Assembly: GCA_037968995.1 (NCBI GenBank)
Contig: JBBKWP010000218.1
Span: forward strand, 1-6,365
Length of the DNA: 6,365 nt
DNA from: JAEXNA01 sp037968995
Lineage (GTDB): Bacteria; Vulcanimicrobiota; Xenobia; Xenobiales; JADMJV01
Direction of reading: 5' to 3'
Made by a program: the position numbers and the translations under genes. The notes beneath the pieces are model-generated. The model had not been told where the DNA came from and made no database searches. It was given only the letters and a program-made list of their open reading frames with translations. How positions within the stretch are numbered: the stretch's first letter is position 1; every line of letters begins with the position of its first letter. Shown here piece after piece: positions 1-4,045 of this stretch.

Positions 1-1
1 A

Positions 2-562
2 GAACTTTCCCCGAGCCTGCGGCTTCTAGAGCGTCGGGTGGCCGGACTACCCGTAGGAGGCAAGTCCGCGCTTGAATGGCATGGATTTCGACACAATCTT
101 TCTCACAAAGTGCCGCTCCAACTCTATGGAACGGAGTCGGCTTCCTTGCCGCCGTGGTTTACCCAGCATTTTCCTGAGAGCAGTTACCACCGATTACGGC
201 TCTTTGAAGAAGAAGACCCTCAAGCGCTTGTTCGAGTAAGCCCGTTTCAAGACGAAAAGGGAGCTCCGCTCGTCTCCGATCCCGAGCGCGCGGTTCTTGA
301 GTTGCTAAGTCAGGTCGGAGTTCGACAACCTCTCCAAGAGGCCCGAGACCTTCTGGAAAGCACCCCCTGGCTTCGCGCCGCGGTCTTTCAGGAGCTTCTC
401 GCTCGATGCAAACAGGTCAAAACTGTCCGGCTCTGCTTAACCTTGGGTCGTGAACTGGCTCTTCCTTGGGCCGTCAAGCTCGACGCTTCGAGATTACCCA
501 CCGGCAGCTCGAAGCGGTGGGTAGGCCGGACCAAAGAGGGCCTACTGGTGCTTGAAGCTTGA
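2..562 (+). CDS. AbiEi-family type IV antitoxin, 5'-partial
   Basis: The frame is open to the left edge, so 186 C-terminal residues are visible and the N-terminal winged-helix part lies outside the window; the GTG at 38 is internal. I recognise the AbiEi-type layout: a VGGKSALEWHG motif near the visible start, a 'LPPWF' segment, then 'DPERAVLELLSQV' and a helical stretch with 'EARDLLES'. It ends in a C-terminal block (ELLARCKQVKTVRLCL, then PWAVKLD and GSSKRWVG) typical of these proteins. In AbiE systems such proteins repress their own promoter by an N-terminal DNA-binding domain and neutralise the AbiEii nucleotidyltransferase toxin. No AbiEii gene follows; the next gene is hipA on the opposite strand. 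The protein may be an orphan regulator, or its partner may lie upstream. Family assignment is from pattern recognition, not a search. Confidence 0.82.
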   Translation, partial: ELSPSLRLLERRVAGLPVGGKSALEWHGFRHNLSHKVPLQLYGTESASLPPWFTQHFPESSYHRLRLFEEEDPQALVRVSPFQDEKGAPLVSDPERAVLELLSQVGVRQPLQEARDLLESTPWLRAAVFQELLARCKQVKTVRLCLTLGRELALPWAVKLDASRLPTGSSKRWVGRTKEGLLVLEA

Positions 563-575
563 ATTTCACCTCTTG

Positions 576-632
576 ATATTTGTCATTTTTCTATATTTGC
601 CAAAATAGCAAATATAGAAAAATGACAAATAT
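576..632. repeat. Perfect 25-bp inverted repeat between convergent genes
   Basis: Bases 576-600 and 608-632 are exact reverse complements, separated by a 7-nt loop (caaaata). The stem is very AT-rich, with G/C only at a few positions, in contrast to its surroundings. It starts 13 bp after the AbiEi stop and ends 4 bp before the hipA stop, so it could act as a shared bidirectional transcription end. It lacks the GC-rich stem and clean T tract of a classic intrinsic terminator, though the stem itself contains runs of five T or five A. A protein-binding palindrome, a cruciform or a small mobile-element remnant are alternatives. Confidence 0.9.
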
Positions 633-636
633 TAAC

Positions 637-1941
637 TCACCTAAGACCGTGGCAGGCCCTAAGGATTCCCTCAAAGATGGGTTCCGAAATCGTATGAGGA
701 AAGTCGTGGTCGAGCTCTTTAGCGATGTTCGATATGACAGACTCAGCCTGAGAAACGACCGTCTCAATAAGCTGCTCTCCTTCAATGATACCGCAATCTG
801 CGGCTGTCTTTATCCAATGACGTTTCGCAATCCGCAGCCAATGGTAGTGACGGTTCTTTCCCCAAACGGCCATGGCCATCGTCGTGTGCTGGCGCGCCAG
901 CTTGCCTTTCCCCTGTCCTAGGATCGGATAGGCGGAAAGAACGTCATACAGCGGCGCCATCTCAAATCGTCCCATGGGTAGGATGGCGAGACTGAAGTTC
1001 TTGGCGTGGCCATCGATCGCGCAGAGGATCCAGAAAAGAAGCTGCGTCTTGAAGAAGTTCTCTTTATCCTTCGCCGGGTCTTTCGCGCCCGCAAGAAGAG
1101 CCAAGCACTTCTTCACTCCCGGTCCCCCGTCCACTTCATACTTGAACGCCGGCGGCGTTCCGGTTGCTTGACAGAAATCCTCATGAGGTAAACGCAACAG
1201 TCCTTCTCCTGAGGCTCTCAGCAAGCGATCAAAGCGGGTTACAACGAGACATCGCTGGTCTTCAAAAGCCATCATCTCAGCCGAAGCGACGCGAAGGCCA
1301 AATCCTTGAAGGATCCGATGGCACAACCACTCGTTAGCCACCGACTCACTGAGGTCGAAGCCCTCTTCCGTCACACCAATGGGAAGTTTGAAGATGTGCG
1401 TCGTTGGTGTCGCTCCCCGCGGCTTAAGCCATCGCCCGTCGTAGCGGAGGAGCGCCGTCTTCTCATGATTTCCCGCCAACGACAGTCGAAGATGAGAATC
1501 ACCGCCCACGCCCATGGGAAACTGGGGCAACTGTCGCAAAACGTCAGCGATCTCGGGCTCCTGGATCTCTTCCCCCTCAATCCTTTTCGGCTCTTCGCCT
1601 TCGACGCCAAAGGGCAACAATTGCAATGCGCCCAGACAGTCTTTCCCGAGATGCTCTAAAAGAGCGAGAGGCTCTTTGGAGTCCGTACCCAGACGCCTCT
1701 GGAGCTGTGTCCTCACCAAGCTCGAGTCCGGCAGAAGATTGTCGAAGAAGTTCGCCACCACGGGCCCACGATAGGGCGCCGCCGGTCCTCTCAAGGGCAT
1801 CGACAAAGAGAGCGGACGTCGGAAGGGCTGAGCGAGCCATTCCGGCTCATAGGCAAAGGAATGCTCCGACGATCGAAAAGACCAGTTACCCACCAGGTGA
1901 CCGTTCATCCACACCGCGAGCCCTTTTCCCCTTGCGCTCAT
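637..1941 (-). CDS. hipA: HipA toxin, Ser/Thr protein kinase
   Basis: The 434-residue product matches E. coli HipA (440 aa) over its whole length. HipA kinases phosphorylate targets such as glutamyl-tRNA synthetase, halting translation and causing growth arrest and persistence. Visible landmarks are the N-terminal 'VWMNGHLVG', 'FFDNLLPDS', the 'LSLAGNHEKTALL' loop containing the equivalent of autophosphorylated Ser150 (here Ser154), 'TPTTHIFKLPIG' (nucleotide binding), the catalytic 'DGHAKNFS' (Asp310, Asn315) and the metal-binding 'YDVLSA' (Asp333). All key residues are kept, so an active kinase is expected. I chose the ATG at 1941: a GGAG lies 7 nt upstream and the start is 1 nt past the hipB stop. 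Another ATG at 1965 would add eight residues and overlap hipB, without clear support. It forms an operon with hipB and is probably translationally coupled to it. Confidence 0.95.
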   Translation of the reverse strand: MSARGKGLAVWMNGHLVGNWSFRSSEHSFAYEPEWLAQPFRRPLSLSMPLRGPAAPYRGPVVANFFDNLLPDSSLVRTQLQRRLGTDSKEPLALLEHLGKDCLGALQLLPFGVEGEEPKRIEGEEIQEPEIADVLRQLPQFPMGVGGDSHLRLSLAGNHEKTALLRYDGRWLKPRGATPTTHIFKLPIGVTEEGFDLSESVANEWLCHRILQGFGLRVASAEMMAFEDQRCLVVTRFDRLLRASGEGLLRLPHEDFCQATGTPPAFKYEVDGGPGVKKCLALLAGAKDPAKDKENFFKTQLLFWILCAIDGHAKNFSLAILPMGRFEMAPLYDVLSAYPILGQGKGKLARQHTTMAMAVWGKNRHYHWLRIAKRHWIKTAADCGIIEGEQLIETVVSQAESVISNIAKELDHDFPHTISEPIFEGILRACHGLR

Positions 1942-1942
1942 A

Positions 1943-2206
1943 CTACCACTCCGAATTCCCATCAAGGTCCGTATCTCGGGGCCGAATCACAAGCTCAAGA
2001 TTGAGGGCTGACAGCAAAAGAAAAAGCCGCTCAACACTCGTCTTTCCTGTCCCCGTTTCCATCTTGGAAATCTCTTTTTGAGGAACGCCCATACGCAGCC
2101 CTACCTCAGCTTGAGTCCATCCCAACTCCCGTCGCACCCCACGAAGTGTCTGACCGAGCTGCTCAGCATTGACGACAAGGCTATCTTTCGTTGTTCTGTC
2201 TTGCAT
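1943..2206 (-). CDS. hipB: HipB antitoxin, XRE-family DNA-binding protein
   Basis: This 87-residue protein has the length and order of E. coli HipB (88 aa): a short N-terminal arm, a helix-turn-helix at about residues 30-51 (WTQAEVGLRMGVPQKEISKME), a dimerisation part rich in Leu ('LFLLLSALNLELVI') and a charged, probably flexible tail ending in Trp. The C-terminal Trp matches that of E. coli HipB, where the tail is the degradation signal and contacts HipA. The recognition helix keeps Gln and Ser at the places where E. coli has 'KQATIS'. HipB dimers bind and inactivate HipA and repress the operon. Two exact HipB-type operators lie directly upstream of the ATG, and hipA begins 1 nt after the stop codon. 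Confidence 0.93.
   Translation of the reverse strand: MQDRTTKDSLVVNAEQLGQTLRGVRRELGWTQAEVGLRMGVPQKEISKMETGTGKTSVERLFLLLSALNLELVIRPRDTDLDGNSEW
1949..1952 (-). promoter_or_regulatory. Ribosome binding site of hipA (GGAG)
   Basis: GGAG on the - strand sits 7 nt before the ATG at 1941, inside the last codons of hipB. It decides the start of hipA in favour of 1941 over the upstream ATGs at 1962 and 1965. Confidence 0.7.
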
Positions 2207-2209
2207 GAT

Positions 2210-2227
2210 TATCCCAATTAAAGGATA
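2210..2227. promoter_or_regulatory. HipB operator 1 (TATCC-N8-GGATA)
   Basis: An exact match to the known E. coli HipB consensus TATCC-N8-GGATA, starting 4 bp upstream of the hipB ATG. It covers the region where the ribosome binding site would be, so HipB bound here should block transcription of its own operon. Confidence 0.88.
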
Positions 2228-2234
2228 AAGCCAG

Positions 2235-2264
2235 AATATCCTTTATGAAGGATAAATCATTCAA
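2235..2264 (-). promoter_or_regulatory. Possible hipBA promoter
   Basis: On the - strand, TTGAAT (2264-2259) and GATATT (2240-2235) are separated by 18 bp, each matching four of six consensus bases. The -10 would overlap operator 2. An alternative pair, TTCATA (2249-2244) and TATCCT (2227-2222) with a 16-bp spacer, would place -35 and -10 within operators 2 and 1. Either choice agrees with repression by HipB, but neither is strong. Confidence 0.3.
2237..2254. promoter_or_regulatory. HipB operator 2 (TATCC-N8-GGATA)
   Basis: A second exact match to TATCC-N8-GGATA. The operator centres are 27 bp apart, a little over two and a half helical turns. The N8 spacers differ (caattaaa against tttatgaa), so the half-sites are conserved while the spacers have drifted, as expected for real operators rather than a recent duplication. 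Confidence 0.88.
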
Positions 2265-2382
2265 GGGCGCGTTTTAAATGCGTGTCTCCGGGGTCGGGGT
2301 CTGAGTAGCAACGGAACAGGATCCTGAATTCAGACCTCAGGGTGTCGGAAAAACCTATGTGTCAGCGCTCCAAAATGGCCGT

Positions 2383-3165
2383 CTACGAATTCGATCGCAA
2401 TAGACAAAGCCGAGAATCCACATTCAAAATCTGAGTACCGTTCTTGAGTTCCAAGAAAGGAGAAGGCCAACGACAGTGACCACACACCACAATCGTAGGA
2501 GGCGAACGACCGAGCAGGTCCGCGATGTGAACGTTGCCTCGTCGTTCGGGACAATCTCCGGCGGGGCTCTCGTGCAACACCACCAGATCGGGCCGGCTCA
2601 AGAGGAGCTGTTCAAGCAATTCCAGATAAGTCTTGAGATCGCGACGCAGAAGGCGGCTCGCCTTCCCTACAATGCCACTGATGCCGCCGATTCGCAGACC
2701 ATCTTTCTCAATCACCTGTCCGTCCAACAGGGTCGTGCCTTCAACGGCATCCTTTAGACGGTCATGGTTGCCTAGAACCCCAACCATCCACCTGTATGGA
2801 TCGGCGAAGGCGCTCCATACACCGCCAACCTCGCCACTACTGCCCATCTTATCGGCCCCTTCGTTGGCATAAAAGTCTCCGGCCAACAGAACTCCAGAGC
2901 CGCTGGGCGTAATCTCACAGAGAAGAGCCTGAGCAACAGCCTCACCAAGAAGTCGATGGGGCTCCGTAACTTCTCGTCCTTGAAGGTCCGCCGTTGCCAC
3001 CAAAGTTTTCACGCCGTGCGGCAATTCATCAACAATGACTTCATGACGAGAAAGAAGTAGTTCTCTTGTCTGTCCCTTAGGTCCGGCAGAGCGAAAGGCA
3101 AGACTTGAAGGCACATCTCTAACTTCGAGAATTCGCATCAAGAATAGTGCGGTGGGAACCTTCAC
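2383..3165 (-). CDS. Calcineurin-like metallophosphoesterase
   Basis: A 260-residue protein with the ordered motifs of the calcineurin-like phosphoesterase superfamily: 'ATADLQG' (Asp60), 'LAGDFY' (Asp97), 'GNHD' (132-135), 'VVLHESP' (His198) and 'CGHCRWP' (His230), ending in 'NGTQILNVDSR', a common last strand. These enzymes use two metal ions to cleave phosphomono- or diesters; the substrate cannot be told from sequence. Two usual ligands differ: motif I is D-x-Q rather than D-x-H (a form also known from ADP-ribose/CDP-alcohol diphosphatases), and the final G-H-x-H is G-H-C-R. The GTG at 3165 overlaps the upstream gene by 47 bp; the ATG at 3138 (Met10) is an equal candidate. Neither has a clear ribosome binding site. 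The ~50 residues before motif I have no recognised domain. Confidence 0.8.
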   Translation of the reverse strand: MKVPTALFLMRILEVRDVPSSLAFRSAGPKGQTRELLLSRHEVIVDELPHGVKTLVATADLQGREVTEPHRLLGEAVAQALLCEITPSGSGVLLAGDFYANEGADKMGSSGEVGGVWSAFADPYRWMVGVLGNHDRLKDAVEGTTLLDGQVIEKDGLRIGGISGIVGKASRLLRRDLKTYLELLEQLLLSRPDLVVLHESPAGDCPERRGNVHIADLLGRSPPTIVVCGHCRWPSPFLELKNGTQILNVDSRLCLLRSNS

Positions 3166-3409
3166 GGACCCTGTTACTGGGTCTCACCACCATAACCACC
3201 GCCGCGTAGAGGTCGGCTTCCCGTTCGCGCTGGAAGGTTCGAGAGTCGTAGGTGCTCCCCCAGCGGCCGTAGTGCGAAATGAACTGGCTCTCTATCTCGC
3301 CCTGATGCAGTTGGATGTGACCCAACTCGTGTGCTAAGGTGCTGTGGCGCAGGGCTTCAAGGTTCACGTCGGGGTTCACGAACAGCGACATCTCCGAGTT
3401 TATCAACAC
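3119..3409 (-). CDS. ImmA/IrrE-like zinc metallopeptidase, short
   Basis: The 96-residue frame contains 'STLAHELGHIQLH' with the HExxH zinc motif (His27, Glu28, His31) and, 30 residues on, 'EREADLYAA' supplying the expected third ligand (Glu64). This pairing, preceded by 'LFVNPDVN', is the core of ImmA/IrrE peptidases (PF06114), which usually cleave a partner repressor. Usual family members have about 40 more residues in front of this core; here the frame is closed by a TAA just before the GTG start, so the N-terminal helices are missing. The start GTG has an AAGGA 6 nt upstream and overlaps the sigma-like gene by 7 bp, indicating translational coupling. The C-terminal tail (about residue 77 on) is not recognisable. 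It may be a minimal enzyme or a truncated remnant. Confidence 0.68.
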   Translation of the reverse strand: MLINSEMSLFVNPDVNLEALRHSTLAHELGHIQLHQGEIESQFISHYGRWGSTYDSRTFQREREADLYAAVVMVVRPSNRVREGSHRTILDANSRS

Positions 3410-3690
3410 CAGAGATCCTTATTCAGCAAGGCGCGAAGCTTACGCCGCCCGCGATACAAGAGAGCGTCCACCGCCGCGCGGTCTCGCTCCATGATCTGCT
3501 CGATGTCTTTCACCGGCAGGTCCGCCTCGTAAAACAAGGCGATCGCTTCCTGTTGGTCCGGCGACCGCAGCGCCAAGGCCCAGGTCATGTCTTCTTTCTC
3601 CAACAATGGCTCGAAATCGTCTCGGTAGGTCGTTGCCGGCTCTTGAGCCAGAGACTGCTTGGCTTTGAGAAACCGTTCCTCGGTGGCCAT
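3403..3690 (-). CDS. Sigma-70 region 4-like protein, short
   Basis: The 95-residue product resembles the C-terminal half of an ECF sigma factor: 'RSPDQQEAIALFYEADLPVKDIEQIM' followed by 'DRAAVDALLYRGRRKLRALL' (about 42-89) is the region-4 helix-turn-helix pattern that binds the -35 element. There is no region 2, which binds the -10 element and core polymerase, and an in-frame TGA three codons before the ATG stops extension upstream. It is therefore a 5'-truncated sigma factor or a stand-alone region-4-type regulator. No convincing ribosome binding site precedes the ATG. The position next to an ImmA/IrrE peptidase suggests a regulator-protease pair, which is inference. The frame ends inside the start of the peptidase gene. 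Confidence 0.6.
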   Translation of the reverse strand: MATEERFLKAKQSLAQEPATTYRDDFEPLLEKEDMTWALALRSPDQQEAIALFYEADLPVKDIEQIMERDRAAVDALLYRGRRKLRALLNKDLWC

Positions 3691-3702
3691 CCCAGGTCAT
3701 CT

Positions 3703-4000
3703 TCTTTTCGTTAGGGACTTCGCTGAACTGAATCACTGCCTGAAAAAGGTTTGTCATCTGAGTGTGAAGACGCCGTCTGTCACTATTCTGGCTTCGAAGA
3801 CTTCCGTTATGAGGGTTGAGCCCCAATGATTTCATGAATTCTGGCAAAGAGTTCCCTAGATAAAGCCTGCGTTCTCGGTTGCGAACGACTTCTCTGTTCA
3901 TACAGAGCAAGAGTAACCGAGGAATCGTTCCGGCTGGATATCCACAGCGTTCAGGGCCATTTCTCGTCGTAATCGTGTCACCTTTACAATGATGAATTGG
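3703..4000 (-). pseudogene. Plasmid replication initiator RepA remnant
   Basis: Read on the - strand from the codon after an in-frame TGA (4001-4003), the frame gives 'RNGPERCGYPAGTIPRLLLL', then 'NREVVRNRERRLYLGNS', 'LPEFMKSLGLNPHNG' and 'SDRRRLHTQMTNLFQAVIQF'. This is the conserved centre of the RepA_C-type plasmid replication proteins (typical pattern: G-x-P-x-G-x-I-P-R-L-L-L, T-E-A-V-R, L-G-x-S-L-x-E-F-M-x-x-L-G-L, then R-L-x-x-Q-M-x-x-L-F). The conserved block runs past any possible ATG (the first is 3901) and is closed by a stop, so the 5' part is gone. The resemblance ends near 3703, where the sigma-like gene starts in another frame, so the 3' part is gone too. It is most likely a dead fragment from a plasmid. 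Confidence 0.68.
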
Positions 4001-4045
4001 TCACCCCCCCTATATAATAGTATTGATCATCGGGAGCCGGCGCTT

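Noticed and set aside
580..921. + strand frame of 113 residues beginning inside the 25-bp palindrome
   Set aside because: It is antisense to the well-conserved 3' part of hipA and has no recognisable features.
1943..1965. ATG at 1965 as the hipA start
   Set aside because: It would overlap hipB by 23 bp and add eight residues with no HipA counterpart, while ATG 1941 has a GGAG at 7 nt.
2320..2341. Small palindrome around CTGAATTCAG after the phosphoesterase gene, considered as a terminator
   Set aside because: The 10-bp palindrome has no loop, and alternative pairing gives only a 5-bp stem without a T tract on the - strand.
3440..3910. 156-residue - strand frame overlapping both the RepA remnant and the sigma-like gene
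   Set aside because: Only its first part (to about 3703) resembles RepA. The rest is a shifted reading of the sigma-like gene, rich in Arg and Gly, with no family resemblance.
3904..4000. Short alternative - strand frame containing 'VTRLRREMALNAVD' over the start of the RepA remnant
   Set aside because: It is only about 45 codons, stops at 3900 and has no family resemblance, whereas the neighbouring frame matches RepA.
4004..4020. Seven-base C run next to tatataatag, considered as a phase-variable promoter or + strand -10 box
   Set aside because: The TATAAT at 4013-4018 has no -35 at a workable distance and no + strand gene follows. The C run is short and borders only a RepA remnant.
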